The notes under the pieces are model-generated. The model saw only the letters and a program-made list of their open reading frames with translations. It was not told where the DNA came from and made no database searches. The position numbers were made by a program, and so were the translations under genes. Of a stretch of DNA of 64,000 bases, positions 32,572 through 43,844 are shown one piece after another (position 1 is the stretch's first letter; every line of letters begins with the position of its first letter). Source of the stretch: Fremontodendron californicum (taxonomy: Eukaryota; Streptophyta; Magnoliopsida; Malvales; Malvaceae); NCBI GenBank assembly GCA_030761205.1, contig JAULJL010000028.1, forward strand, positions 21,565,001 to 21,629,000, in the 5' to 3' direction.

Positions 32572-34080
32572 TTAAGCTCCCCTTTCTTGGACTAGAATCG
32601 GTAAGCCACCTCTCACGGTGGCGGTGAGACCAGGGGCAAACCTTGGTGCTTGATTTGGATCCGCAACCCGGATATTGAACCGTCCGATTATGGCTAGAAC
32701 CACACATTTCATCTCCACTAATGCCATTTCCTTCCCCAAACAAACCCTTAGTCCAGCTTGAAAAACTGGGTATTTGTATGGGTTTTTAGGGATATATCCA
32801 CCATTTTTCAACCATCTCTCTGGCTTGTATTCAAGACAATCGGATCCCCAAACCCGATCCATCCGACCCATTGCATATGGATGGTAGGTTACCCTTGTAC
32901 CTTTCCTCACAAAGGTACGATCAGGCAAAATGTCATCTTCTTGAGCAAACTTTGAATCAAATTGGACTGGCGGAAATAGTCTCAAGCTTTCGTATAAAGC
33001 CGCGTGTAAATAGTGCATTTCTCGCATTTGATCGAAGCTTGCAAACTGTTTATCGCTCGACTCAGCCATGACCCGTTCCAACTCGTCTCGGATGGCTGAC
33101 TCAACTTCTGGATGTTGAGATAACAACCAGAAGAAGCTGGTCAACCCGGACGCCACCGTGTCACGACCAGCCAAGAGGAAACTTATAACAATGTCTCTAA
33201 GATACTTGTCATCATCATTGATTGTTCCCATGAATCTAGACAAAAGATCTTTGCTGTCTGAAAAACCCATTTCTCGCCTTTGATTAATCATCTCTTGAGC
33301 AAATTCATCCACCATTTTAATAGCTTGTTTGAGCTGTTTTTCGGTGCCCAAATTCAATAGCCTTTTGAGTTTCCATATCAATGGTGAAGATGCCAGCCCT
33401 CTTTGTGCAGATAATTTAGATGCTAAATCAAAAGCTTCTGCAAATTCTGAAATGGGCAGTGATAATTTGAGGCAACCAGGGTCTAACCCGAAGGAAAATT
33501 TGCAGATATTATCGAATGAAAACCTTCTAAACACGTCTTGTAAATCTAAAACTTGTTCTTTACCAGAAACTGATGATAAAAGAGGGATAAGCCTGGATTG
33601 AATCTCAGACTCGACAATATCAAATGCATGCATTCTTATGGAGATGCTACCAAGTTCAAGGATGGCCATTTTCCTTTGAAACTTCCATGAATCGCCATCA
33701 ACATTGAAAATACCTCTACCAAGAAGATCACCAAGAAGAGAAGAGAAAGGTTTCCCTTTTGGGTAGTTTTCAAACCTGGTTTTGAGAATGTGCTCGACAT
33801 TTTCAGGGTCTGCGGTGATAATATTGCCAAGAACATGGATATGGATCGTTCCGGTGGGAGATTTTTTAAGAAGATGAGTATACCAATCACAAAGATTATC
33901 GAATTCTTTGTTCCAACTCGAAGTAAGAAAAGCCTGGCAGATTTCACAATTACACCAGAGTTTCAACCTCAAAACAAAGATCAACAACGAAAACAAAGAA
34001 AACAAGAGGGTGAAAGAGAAGAACATGAAGCAGAAAGCACTGCACATGGAGCAAAACCACAAGGAAAGTTCTGAATCCAT
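32572..34080 (-). CDS. CYP94C1: Cytochrome P450, CYP94C1-like
   Basis: A single-exon 502-aa P450 of the CYP94 family. CYP94 enzymes oxidise the omega end of fatty acids or, in CYP94B/C, of jasmonoyl-isoleucine; Arabidopsis CYP94C1 makes the carboxy form and so turns off jasmonate signalling. An N-terminal membrane anchor (about 8-40) fits the ER. Landmarks are the I-helix AGRDT (304-308), E364-x-x-R367, PERW (420-423) and the haem loop from F440 to G449 with C447 as iron ligand. CNCEIC (43-48) and the long match along its length favour CYP94C over CYP94A/B. The start ATG is at 34078-34080, with a minus-strand TATA box about 105 bp upstream. Nothing is broken or missing. JA-Ile as substrate is inferred from the subfamily, not shown by sequence. 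Confidence 0.93.
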   Translation of the reverse strand: MDSELSLWFCSMCSAFCFMFFSFTLLFSLFSLLIFVLRLKLWCNCEICQAFLTSSWNKEFDNLCDWYTHLLKKSPTGTIHIHVLGNIITADPENVEHILKTRFENYPKGKPFSSLLGDLLGRGIFNVDGDSWKFQRKMAILELGSISIRMHAFDIVESEIQSRLIPLLSSVSGKEQVLDLQDVFRRFSFDNICKFSFGLDPGCLKLSLPISEFAEAFDLASKLSAQRGLASSPLIWKLKRLLNLGTEKQLKQAIKMVDEFAQEMINQRREMGFSDSKDLLSRFMGTINDDDKYLRDIVISFLLAGRDTVASGLTSFFWLLSQHPEVESAIRDELERVMAESSDKQFASFDQMREMHYLHAALYESLRLFPPVQFDSKFAQEDDILPDRTFVRKGTRVTYHPYAMGRMDRVWGSDCLEYKPERWLKNGGYIPKNPYKYPVFQAGLRVCLGKEMALVEMKCVVLAIIGRFNIRVADPNQAPRFAPGLTATVRGGLPILVQERGA

Positions 34081-34184
34081 TGATTAAAAAACAACAAAAA
34101 CAAGAACAACAATAAACAAAAGCTGAAGAAATCAAAGAAGGGAAGCGTAATGAGGAGATGAAGGAAATGAAGAGAAATGATGCC

Positions 34185-34192
34185 TTTATATA
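34185..34192 (-). promoter_or_regulatory. TATA box of the CYP94 gene
   Basis: The minus strand reads TATATAAA about 105 bp upstream of the start codon, followed by a purine-poor leader. Confidence 0.6.
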
Positions 34193-36129
34193 ATATTGGG
34201 TCTCTTTTTTTTTTTCAAATGAACAGTAGATGAGGACAAAAAAAAAGAAAAAAAAAAGTCAATCAATTAAGTACCCAATATTACTAGAAGAAGTAGTGAT
34301 ATTAATTTGTATATTCTGTAGCTATTTGGCACGCGAGAAAAGATTTAACTGTTGCACGAATAACGCGTGCGTAAAATAAACAACGGTCCTTTCTGGAGAA
34401 GGAAAATCGCCAAAATTAAGGGGGTCACTTTCACTTTCAGATTCAGGCTTTAGCCTGTTATTTTCTAGACTCCATTTGCTTGTAAAGTTTGCGTCTAATC
34501 AACCACGTGCCTGCCTGCTTTCAAATTGAAAATTTCTTTTTTTCCCCTTAATTTTCTTTTTGTGCGGCTATTGCCTATTGTACTTTAGTAATTTAATGTC
34601 GGTGGGTTTCAACTTCCAAGTAGTCTGACAAATTGGCAATTGAGAAAGCGAATTTGATTTTTATTAGATTTAATAATTTTAAATATTGATACGATATTTT
34701 TAAAAAAATTAAGTTATAATATAAATACAAATGAAAATATAAAAATATATTAAAATTTATATAATATAAATTATTAATATATTAAAATTTATATAAATAT
34801 ATAACATTTTAAATACGATTATAATAAAAAAAATATTAATACGAACAAAACACATATTATTAGATCTTCGGAGAGGGTTTTTTTTAACGATGGATTAATC
34901 ATACCGATGAGACTTCTTAGAAGGAATTTTTTTTATTTAGGTTTCATGTATCGAACTGGATTGAATTAGGATCGAATAGTAAAAACTTATTTACTTAAGT
35001 TCAATTTGGATGCAATTTGATTCAGTTAGAAAATTCATTTTATTATTTAAAATATATTAATATATTATAAATTTATTTTTATATTAATATTTTTTATAAT
35101 TAAATTTAAATAAAAAAATTATTAATTAAATAATAATTCGGGTGGAACCAGGCAACTCGAATTATAAAAATTTGTCCAAAACCTGACCCGAATTTTAAAA
35201 ACTTATCCCAGACAGGCTCATAGACATGTTTATTTGTTCCTAATTGGTAAAATATTGATATTTAGAGTAAAGATTAAAAGAGTTCGTCTTTGATACATTG
35301 TTGGTGAAATTTTTAATTCTACAAATGATTACAAGATTATCGCATGTTCCATTTTTGTAATTAATTTTTTTTATTTTTAATATACTTTATGTGATATATG
35401 TCACTTTACTAATTCTACTTGTGTAATTTAAAAATTTTACAAGCGATGAGTTAACTTTTTCACACTAAAATGCCTAACAAGTTATTGTTAACACATCATT
35501 TATACTTTGTTTGATAAAAAAGAAAAAGAAAAAAACTAATCTAATTATTGAATTACAAATAATATATTATTATAAATTGTAACCATTAAATTAAGTTCAT
35601 TGATCTCTATTTTAATAGTTTTCTCCAATTTTTTTTGGATTAAATTAGACGTTTATAACAGTTAATTGCTAGAATATTTAATCAAGTGACGTAGTTGACT
35701 TCAACATAACATGGATCAAATTATTATTTTTCATTAATTTATCTTTCTTTTTTTTTTTTTAATTTCATTTTGATTCTTCCATTGACGGTGCCTTAAGAAT
35801 ATTTTGTTGTGGACTATGATGAATAATATTCTCTGTTCAATGATTGAGAAAAATTCAATCGGACAATGCCTTCAATTTTCAGCTTTCATTACTTTTAATT
35901 AATCAATAAAGTTTTTTTGGTCGAAATTTATAAATAAAGTCAAATATTTGGAATTCTAAATCTTACTTAACCAAAAAAATTAAAAAAACAATGCTTTGAA
36001 TCTTTACTTGGGATAAAATAACAAATAAAACAGAAAGAGTAAGAGAGTGGGAAAGAGAAAAACAAGCTCATGCTTTTGATTTTTGGGATATTGAGATTTA
36101 AGACTCTGGCTTGAACAAGATTTTAAAAT
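34193..36129. other. Upstream region of CYP94 and AT-rich spacer
   Basis: Includes AACGCGTGCG near 34365, a GATAATTCGTG-family repeat at about 34668-34866, an old GACCTG-family MITE near 34950-35240 and a TTGACAGTG-family MITE at about 35281-35452. No gene is visible. Confidence 0.5.
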
Positions 36130-36600
36130 TAATTTATTAAAAGAGTCGATTTCGAACAAAATGTGTTTAGATTATTTATATTTACGAGCAAATTCGTTTA
36201 TAGTTTATTTAGAAGATCGTTTAAGAGATCATTTAAAACTTGTTTAAATATTATTTGTTGTTCAAATATAATATAATCAATAATATTAATATATTTTAAT
36301 ATTATTTTATTTATTTATCAATTTATTTATCAATTTTTTTTTAGTTTTATTTATTGTTTTACCATTTTTACTTGTTTATTGTTTATGAACAATTTTTTAA
36401 TTTTTCGCGAACATGTTCATGGACATATTCATTTAATGTTCACGAGCAAATTTATTTATTTTAAACGAACTAAACTCGAACTTTATTTTAAATTTTTTTA
36501 ACAAACATGAACCAAATACAAATAAACTTAAAAATGAATAAACGAACACAAACAAAAATATGTCCATTCATGTTCAATTTATTTTCAATCTAACTAGAAA
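36130..36600. mobile_element. MITE-like repeat with ACGAGCAAAT/ATTTGCTCGT words
   Basis: The left part has ACGAGCAAATTCGTTTATAG; the right part has GAACATGTTCATGGACATA, CACGAGCAAATT and AACGAACTAAACTCGAAC. The ends are loosely inverted. Non-coding and old; exact borders are uncertain. Confidence 0.4.
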
Positions 36601-37474
36601 TAATTCTTAATTTATTAAAATTCGATAGTTTATTTTAAAAGTTTGAAAAGAAAAAAGAGTTACGTAGTTCCATTTCATAGCTTAATATCTTAATAAAAAA
36701 AAAAGGAAAAAAAAAGTATGGCTTAGCTGTTCAACATGAGATGATGCTAAAGAGGCCAGAATTAATAAAAAAAAAATGGCTTAAATATAAAAAAACAACT
36801 AAAATGAAATAATATTTAAATTTTTATCATTTTATTGTAATCAATTCAACCCTTAAACATATATTTTTATGCATTTGAGACCTTAAACATATATTTTCAT
36901 TAATTTGAATCATCAAATATTTATTTTCACCAAATTGAACAAAAATTGAAGATGACTTTTAATCAATTTTTATCTAATCGAAGATTTAATTGGATGAAAA
37001 TAATTATTTAAGGATTTAATTGATTGCCCTAAAATAACTAAGGCTTAGATAATTATTTAATTTTAGTTCAGAATTTTTTTTTATATTTAAGAAAAAAAAA
37101 AAGTGATGATCATAGATGGATGTCGGCGGAAGCAGACGCAAGGCAAATTTGCTGCCAACGTTTCCCATTAAATTTTTTTTTTTTCTATTTGTTAAAAGCT
37201 ATCCAAATTTCAAAATGTTTGGATATTTTCCATAGAGTAGGATGCATTTAGATGCGTGGCGGAAGTTGTTTTTTATTTTATTGTTTTGTAATTATTTTTA
37301 TTATTGAATTTTTAAAATTTTAATACTGCAATGATGTAATGAGAAAAACTCTCATCGTAATTAATTTAAATAATAAATTTTTAGATACTAAACAAAAAAA
37401 AAAAAAAAAGCTTCTCTAGATTTAACTAAGAACTTAGTTTAGGTACAATTTTAATTGTGAAGAGAGTAGGTGAT

Positions 37475-37932
37475 AGAGATGGTAATGAAGTAGTTGGAAT
37501 CGAGAATTATCAAATTCAAATTCGTTTCATGATTTTTGTATGGATGTTGAAATATTATTATCATTTTCGTCTTTTTGAACGTCGATTATATTTATAATTG
37601 CTTCACTCGTTTTGCCTCACTTTTATTAATTATTTTTAATTTAATATCATATGAAAAATATTATAATTTATTCATGAACATAATTTTAGTATATATATAT
37701 ATTAAAGTATATATATAATTTTAGTAAATATATCTCAAATATATACATACTAAAAGTATAAAGAGAAATTAAAAAATTTATGAGTAAAAAGGTAATTTTA
37801 AAAGTAAGCATTTAACAAAATCATCATGCTCTACTCCACTTTCATTTTAAAAAAAAAAAAAAAAAACCTTTTTCATTGAAGTGGATCGATGAGAGATCTC
37901 TTGGACGGATCGAATTTTACCATCTCTAATAA
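37475..37932. mobile_element. MITE of the GATGGTAATGAAG family
   Basis: It starts AGAGATGGTAATGAAGTAG and ends GATCGAATTTTACCATCTCT, an inverted pair. A GC-richer relative lies at 54430-54938 (GGGAAGGCAATGAAGTGGGG to GGATTTTGCCATCC). Both contain a TATATATACTAAAAGTATA-type centre. Non-coding. Confidence 0.55.
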
Positions 37933-37969
37933 ATGATAATCTTACCTATTTATTTTCTTTCTTGCTTAT

Positions 37970-38409
37970 TGTTAAATTGTCCAATACCAGCCCAAGGAAA
38001 AATAAAAGCCTAACAATGTGTGGTTGCAATTGTGTGGTTTAATATGTGGTTGTAGTTGTGTGGTTTAATGTGTGGTTGTAATTGTGTGGTTTAATGTGTG
38101 GTTGTAGTTGTGTGATTTAAATGTGTGGTTGTTATTAAACAACAATGGGTGGTTGTAATTTATTTAGATTTTATATTTGTGTGGCTTGTGTTTGTCTTGG
38201 TATTATATAAATACCCCCCTCCCTTGCATTTGTAAATCATCAAGTAGTAAGCTTCAATAAGCAATAAAAGTTCTAAGTTTTCCTAAAGAGTTCTTCTCTA
38301 AAGAGTGTAGTCTAGAGTGAAGTGTGAGCATTTGTGAGTTTTCCTAAAATCTAAACTTTCTTCTTTGAGTGGTAAAATTAGAGTTATCTACTCTAAGCTT
38401 TTCTCAACA
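37970..38409 (+). repeat. 5' LTR of the Copia element
   Basis: A 440-bp LTR from TGTTAAATTGTCC to TTTTCTCAACA. A TATATAAATA box lies near 38205, followed by CCCCCCTCCC. The U3 part (38017-38156) is a tandem array of TGTGTGGTT words with units of about 27 bp. The segment after TATA is the probable R-U5 region. Confidence 0.95.
38017..38156 (+). repeat. Tandem TGTGTGGTTTAA array in the LTR U3
   Basis: About five imperfect units alternate TGTGTGGTTGTARTTG and TGTGTGGTTTAA. The same array is repeated in the 3' LTR at about 43088-43227. The position upstream of the LTR TATA box suggests a repeated enhancer, which is inference. Confidence 0.8.
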
Positions 38410-38939
38410 ATTGGTATCAGAGCCATTGGTTCGTGGTTCTTATTCCGCTGCAGTGAAAGTGTTGGTTCTTAGTATGCTCTGTGGTTGCAGTATTGTCTGA
38501 TCTTCCACATCAGAAAAGAATTATTCTTGTTGCTGGAAATAAAGTGTGGTAGTGTGAAAGTGTCTAGGGAAGTTCTGGCTAGGAAAGACTTGGTATTTAA
38601 GTGTGTCTATCAGTGACCCACCTCTCTTTCCTGGGAACCTACCTGGTGCACTATTCACGGGCTACGGTCACTGTTCCAGTATACGGTCACTATTCACAGA
38701 TATGGTTACTATTCATACGTGTGGTTGTATACTTTTGCAGTAATTGTTAACGTATACTGGATTTGTTCTAGTGTACGACATACGTACAATACTGTTCACG
38801 TATACGGTACTATTCACGGTGAAATAGTTATTCAGGTACTATTTTTGGTTTGAGCGTTCTTGAGTTGTGAGGAGTTTGTACTCTACAAGTTTGTGTCTCA
38901 AAATCAAGCTTGTTCGGTATTGTTAGTCTTGCCGACACG

Positions 38940-41900
38940 ATGGGTGATCTTCAAGTAGTTGGAGGAATCAAGAAGCTCAATCACAAAAATTACAACACGT
39001 GGAAGACGTGTATGATGTCTTACCTACAAGGTCAAGACCTTTGGGAAGTCGTTGGTGGTAGTGAAGTTACGAAGCCCGAGCAAGAAGATGCTCAAGGAAC
39101 CTTGCGCAAATGGAAGATTAAAGTGGGTAAAGCCATGTTTGCCCTTAAGACCACAGTTGAAGAAGAAATGCTGGAACACATACAAAAGCTAGAAACGCCA
39201 AAAGAAGCGTGGGATACTTTAGATGCACTCTTTTCGAGAAAGAATGACACAAGACTTCAACTTCTTGAGAATGAATTGTTATCAGTTGCACAACGAGATA
39301 TACCGATTGCTCAATACTTTCACAAGGTAAAAACGTTATGCCGTGAAATTTCTGATTTAGATCCTACAGCTGCTATTGGAGATACCAGGGTAAAAAGAAT
39401 AATTATCCATGGTTTGAGGCCCGAATATCGCAGCTTCGTTGCCGCTATACAAGGATGGCCAACTCAACCATCACTTGTAGAGTTTGAAAATTTGCTTGTT
39501 GGTCAAGAATCTATGGCCAAGCAAATGGGAGGGGTCTCGTTGAAAAGTGAAGAGGAAGCACTCTACACCAACAAAAGCAAAGGCAAATTCAAACAGCACG
39601 TCGGTGGTGGATCTAAAAAGTATGGTGACAAGACAAAAAGTCATCAAGGAGAAGGGAGCTCTCGTCCAGGGGGAGCTTCAAAGAATCGTAGCAACAATAA
39701 AAGATTTGAAGGTAACTGTTACAACTGTGACAAGAAAGGTCACATGGCAAAAGATTGTTGGTTTAACAAAAGGCCCGCTGAGAGCAATGCTACTACTTCT
39801 AGTACAAAGGAGAAAAGCGAAGATGATTGGGACGCTGAAGCATTTTTTGCTATGGAAGAGGAAGAGTTAGCTCTCACAGTAACAACGGCTGACCGAATTG
39901 ACTATGAGAATGACTGGATTGTCGATTCAGGTTGCTCAAATCACATGACAGGCGATAAACAGAAGTTGCAGAACCTGTCAGAATACAAGGGAAATCGCAT
40001 TGTTGTGACAGCTGATAATTCAAGATTACCGATTACTCACATCGGTAAGACGGTAGTAGCACCTCGATATAGTCATAATCAGGTACCACTACAAGATGTT
40101 TACCATGTCCAAGGCATGAAGAAAAATTTGCTTTCAGTGGCACAATTAACCTCGTCAGGTCACCATATTCTGTTTGGTCCAAGGGATGTGAAGGTATATC
40201 GTGATCTCAAAATCTCAGGACAGCCGATGATGGAAGGACGACGTCTGGAGTCAGTCTACGTGATGTCAGCAGAGTCAGCATATGTAGACAAGACAAGAAA
40301 GAGCGATACAGCAGATTTATGGCACATGCGGTTAGGTCATGTTAGTTATTCCAGGCTAAGTATGATGATGAAGAAGTCGATGCTTAAGGGACTTCCTCAG
40401 CTTGACATAAGAACAAACACAGTTTGTGCAGGATGCCAATATGGTAAAGCACACCAATTGCCATACGAAGAGTCAAAGTTTAAAGCAAAAGAACCATTAG
40501 AGTTAGTTCACTCTGATGTATTTGGGCCCGTTAAGCAACCATCAATTAGTGGAATGCGGTACATGGTGACGTTTATTGATGATTTCTCCAGGTATGTGTG
40601 GGTTTTCTTTATGAAAGAAAAGTCTGACACTTTCTCAAAGTTTAAAGAGTTCAAAGAGATAGTTGAAGGAGAAGTGGAAAAGAAGATATGTTGCTTGCGC
40701 ACAGACAATGGAGGAGAATATAGCTCAGGCGAATTCTCTCAATACCTACGAGAATGCAACATACGTCATCAGTATACTTGTGTCAATACACCACAACAGA
40801 ATGGTGTAGCAGAGAGAAAGAATCGGCATCTTGCAGAAATTTGTCGGAGTATGCTGCATGCAAAGAATGTACCCGGAAGATTTTGGGCCGAAGCTATGAG
40901 AACCGCAGCCCATGTGATCAACAAACTTCCTCAACCAAGGTTAGAGTTTGTTTCCCCCTTTGAGAAATTGTGGAAAATGAAACCTTCAGTCAGCTACTTT
41001 CGAGTATTTGGTTGTGTATGTTATGTATTTGTTCCTGATCATTTACGTAGCAAGTTTGATAAGAAAGCAACTAGGTGTATCTTTGTGGGATACGACAACC
41101 AAAGGAAAGGATGGAAATGTTGTGATCCTACGAGTGGAAGATGTTACACTTCACGCAATGTGGTATTCGATGAAGCATCTTCTTGGTGGTCCTCGGAAAA
41201 GGAGGTGTTGTCAGATTCAAAAGAATTTGAAGACATGTTACAACAGAAAATGGGAGAGTATATTGTCCAACTTCAATCAACTTCAGATGAAGTAGAAGAC
41301 CTATGTGATGATAACGATGACGAGCAAGTGTTAGTCCAGAGTCCTTGGCAAACTGGTGTGTATCAACCAGATGTTAGATCGAGTGAAGTGGAAGAACCAT
41401 CTCCACAATCACAAATCCGAAGGACAACAAGAGCACGGAAGCCAAATCCCAAATATGCTAATGCAGCCATAGTGGAAGAACCAATTGCAACAGAACCTGA
41501 GACGTTTGAAGAAGCATCACAGAGTTCTGAGTGGATTATGGCTATGAAAGAAGAGATCACTGCGCTTGAGCAGAATCAGACTTGGGATCTAGTGCCAAAA
41601 CCAAGAGATGTGAAACCCATATCCTGCAAGTGGGTTTACAAGATAAAACATCGTCCAGATGGGTCGATTGAAAGGTACAAGGCACGGTTGGTGGCTCGTG
41701 GTTTCTCTCAGAAGTATGAGCTAGACTATGATGAAACGTTTAGTCCGGTGGCAAGACTTACAACCGTACGAGTCCTACTTGCCCTTGCAGCCAACAAAGA
41801 CTGGAACTTGTGGCAGATGGATGTGAAGAATGCATTCCTTCATGGAGAGCTAGATCGGGAAATCTACATGATTCAACCATTGGGATTTCAAAACCAAAAT

Positions 41901-43046
41901 CATCCTGAGCATGTGTGTAAACTGCGAAAGGCACTTTACGGATTGAAACAAGCACCTAGAGCATGGTATGGTAAGATTGCTGAATTTTTAACTCATAGTG
42001 GTTATTCAGTGACACCTGCAGATTCCAGCTTGTTTGTCAAAGCTAATGGAGGAAAGCTAGCTATCGTATTGATATATGTGGATGATTTAATCATAACTGG
42101 TGATTATGAGGCAGAAATTCTTCAAACCAAGGAGAATTTATCAGTTCGTTTCCAAATGAAAGAACTTGGACAACTCAAGCACTTTCTTGGTCTAGAGGTT
42201 GATCACAGACAAGAAGGAATATTTCTCTGTCAACAAAAATATTCTAAAGATTTGCTAAAAAGGTTTGGAATGCTCGAGAGCAAGCCAATTTCAACACCGA
42301 TGGAACCAAATGGCAAGATGTGTGCACTTGAAGGCAAAGACTTGGAAGATGCAACTATGTATCGACAATTGGTAGGTAGCCTGATCTACTTAACCTTGAC
42401 TCGACCTGACATTTCTTATACAGTTGGTGTGATGAGTCGGTATATGCAAAATCCGAAGAAGCCTCATTTAGAAGCAGTTCGACGGATACTGAGATATGTG
42501 AAAAGTACAATAGATTATGGTCTTTTGTACAAGAAAGGTGAAGACTGTAAGTTAGTTGGTTATTGTGATGCTGACTATGCAGGAGATCATGACACCAGGA
42601 GATCAACAACTGGGTACATGTTTAAACTTGGTTCTGGAACAATTTCTTGGTGCAGTAAGAGACAACCAACGGTATCATTGTCAACTACCGAAGCTGAGTA
42701 TCGAGCAGCAGCAATGGCAGCTCAAGAGTGTACGTGGCTGATACAACTAATGAGTGATCTACATCAACCAGTAGATTATGCAGTTCCGTTGTATTGCGAC
42801 AACCAGTCAGCAATTCGTTTGGCAGAAAATCCAGTCTTTCACGCAAGAACCAAACATATAGAAGTGCATTATCACTTTATCAGAGAAAAGGTTCTACAAG
42901 AAGAAATTGAGATGAAGCAAATCAAGACAGATGATCAAATGGCAGACTTATTCACAAAAGGTTTGAGTATCAACAAATTTGAAATGTTTCGTCGTCAACT
43001 CAACATGGTGCAAAGAGGAAGAGCTGGTATTGAGGGGGAGTGTTAA
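38940..43046 (+). CDS. gag-pol: Copia Gag-Pol polyprotein
   Basis: A 1,368-aa polyprotein from the ATG at 38940. In order: UBN2-type Gag (about 5-200), CCHC zinc knuckle (260-273), aspartic protease with DSG (329-331), integrase with an HHCC finger (H462, H467, C496, C499) and the D526-D589-E625 catalytic triad, reverse transcriptase with YVDD (1046-1049), and RNase H with D1210, an acidic TTEAEY at 1249-1254 and D1287. The order integrase before reverse transcriptase defines Copia. The stop TAA (43044-43046) lies inside the first six bases of the 3' LTR, so the last codons cover the polypurine tract (EGEC). The 10 codons upstream of 38940 lack an ATG. No disabling mutation is seen. It could supply enzymes to the gag-only element at 12889-15992. 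Confidence 0.96.
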   Translation: MGDLQVVGGIKKLNHKNYNTWKTCMMSYLQGQDLWEVVGGSEVTKPEQEDAQGTLRKWKIKVGKAMFALKTTVEEEMLEHIQKLETPKEAWDTLDALFSRKNDTRLQLLENELLSVAQRDIPIAQYFHKVKTLCREISDLDPTAAIGDTRVKRIIIHGLRPEYRSFVAAIQGWPTQPSLVEFENLLVGQESMAKQMGGVSLKSEEEALYTNKSKGKFKQHVGGGSKKYGDKTKSHQGEGSSRPGGASKNRSNNKRFEGNCYNCDKKGHMAKDCWFNKRPAESNATTSSTKEKSEDDWDAEAFFAMEEEELALTVTTADRIDYENDWIVDSGCSNHMTGDKQKLQNLSEYKGNRIVVTADNSRLPITHIGKTVVAPRYSHNQVPLQDVYHVQGMKKNLLSVAQLTSSGHHILFGPRDVKVYRDLKISGQPMMEGRRLESVYVMSAESAYVDKTRKSDTADLWHMRLGHVSYSRLSMMMKKSMLKGLPQLDIRTNTVCAGCQYGKAHQLPYEESKFKAKEPLELVHSDVFGPVKQPSISGMRYMVTFIDDFSRYVWVFFMKEKSDTFSKFKEFKEIVEGEVEKKICCLRTDNGGEYSSGEFSQYLRECNIRHQYTCVNTPQQNGVAERKNRHLAEICRSMLHAKNVPGRFWAEAMRTAAHVINKLPQPRLEFVSPFEKLWKMKPSVSYFRVFGCVCYVFVPDHLRSKFDKKATRCIFVGYDNQRKGWKCCDPTSGRCYTSRNVVFDEASSWWSSEKEVLSDSKEFEDMLQQKMGEYIVQLQSTSDEVEDLCDDNDDEQVLVQSPWQTGVYQPDVRSSEVEEPSPQSQIRRTTRARKPNPKYANAAIVEEPIATEPETFEEASQSSEWIMAMKEEITALEQNQTWDLVPKPRDVKPISCKWVYKIKHRPDGSIERYKARLVARGFSQKYELDYDETFSPVARLTTVRVLLALAANKDWNLWQMDVKNAFLHGELDREIYMIQPLGFQNQNHPEHVCKLRKALYGLKQAPRAWYGKIAEFLTHSGYSVTPADSSLFVKANGGKLAIVLIYVDDLIITGDYEAEILQTKENLSVRFQMKELGQLKHFLGLEVDHRQEGIFLCQQKYSKDLLKRFGMLESKPISTPMEPNGKMCALEGKDLEDATMYRQLVGSLIYLTLTRPDISYTVGVMSRYMQNPKKPHLEAVRRILRYVKSTIDYGLLYKKGEDCKLVGYCDADYAGDHDTRRSTTGYMFKLGSGTISWCSKRQPTVSLSTTEAEYRAAAMAAQECTWLIQLMSDLHQPVDYAVPLYCDNQSAIRLAENPVFHARTKHIEVHYHFIREKVLQEEIEMKQIKTDDQMADLFTKGLSINKFEMFRRQLNMVQRGRAGIEGEC

Positions 43047-43480
43047 ATTGTCCAATACCAGCCCAAGGAAAAATAAAAGCCTAACAATGTGTGGTTGCAA
43101 TTGTGTGGTTTAATATGTGGTTGTAGTTGTGTGGTTTAATGTGTGGTTGTAATTGTGTGGTTTAATGTGTGGTTGTAGTTGTGTGATTTAAATGTGTGGT
43201 TGTTATTAAACAACAATGGGTGGTTGTAATTTATTTAGATTTTATATTTGTGTGGCTTGTGTTTGTCTTGGTATTATATAAATACCCCCCTCCCTTGCAT
43301 TTGTAAATCATCAAGTAGTAAGCTTCAATAAGCAATAAAAGTTCTAAGTTTTCCTAAAGAGTTCTTCTCTAAAGAGTGTAGTCTAGAGTGAAGTGTGAGC
43401 ATTTGTGAGTTTTCCTAAAATCTAAACTTTCTTCTTTGAGTGGTAAAATTAGAGTTATCTACTCTAAGCTTTTCTCAACA
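43041..43480 (+). repeat. 3' LTR of the Copia element
   Basis: A 440-bp copy of 37970-38409 with no difference found by eye. The polyprotein stop codon overlaps its first bases. It is followed by the target duplication CTTAT at 43481-43485. Confidence 0.95.
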
Positions 43481-43485
43481 CTTAT

Positions 43486-43802
43486 TTCCTTGAATGGAAA
43501 ATCACTAAATCATAAGTGATCAACAAATTAATTTAATCATATTATTATTATGTATTCAAGTACCTTCCTGGACTATGAAATCGAAAATAACTACGAATTA
43601 AAATCTCTCTTCAACATAATTAAAATCTGAATTCAAAGAAATCAAACCAAATAATAAAAAAAAACTTAGAATATGATTGGTTTTAAAACCAATTCATTAA
43701 GAAGCCAAAGTTAAGGAATTCAAAGAGAGGGGGAAAGGATTAAAAAATTGACAGAATTTGGTTCCTAATTCCAATTTCCAACCCTTTATAGTATTCTTTA
43801 TA

Positions 43803-43844
<42 letters not shown>

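Larger units (their letters stand above)
37970..43480 (+). mobile_element. Complete Copia LTR retrotransposon
   Basis: 5,511 bp with 440-bp LTRs (37970-38409 and 43041-43480) that look identical, TG...CA ends, and a perfect target duplication CTTAT at 37965-37969 and 43481-43485. The primer site TGGTATCAGAGCC at 38412 follows the LTR after two bases; the polypurine tract TGAGGGGGAG is at 43031-43040. One uninterrupted frame encodes all Copia domains. Identical LTRs and the open frame mean a very recent insertion that may still be active. Confidence 0.97.

Noticed and set aside
33329..34074. Plus-strand frames over the P450 gene
   Set aside because: Antisense to the complete CYP94 reading frame, with no homology.
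38910..38939. Ten extra N-terminal codons of the Copia polyprotein
   Set aside because: They begin with TTG, not ATG. The first ATG (38940) opens the Gag domain directly.
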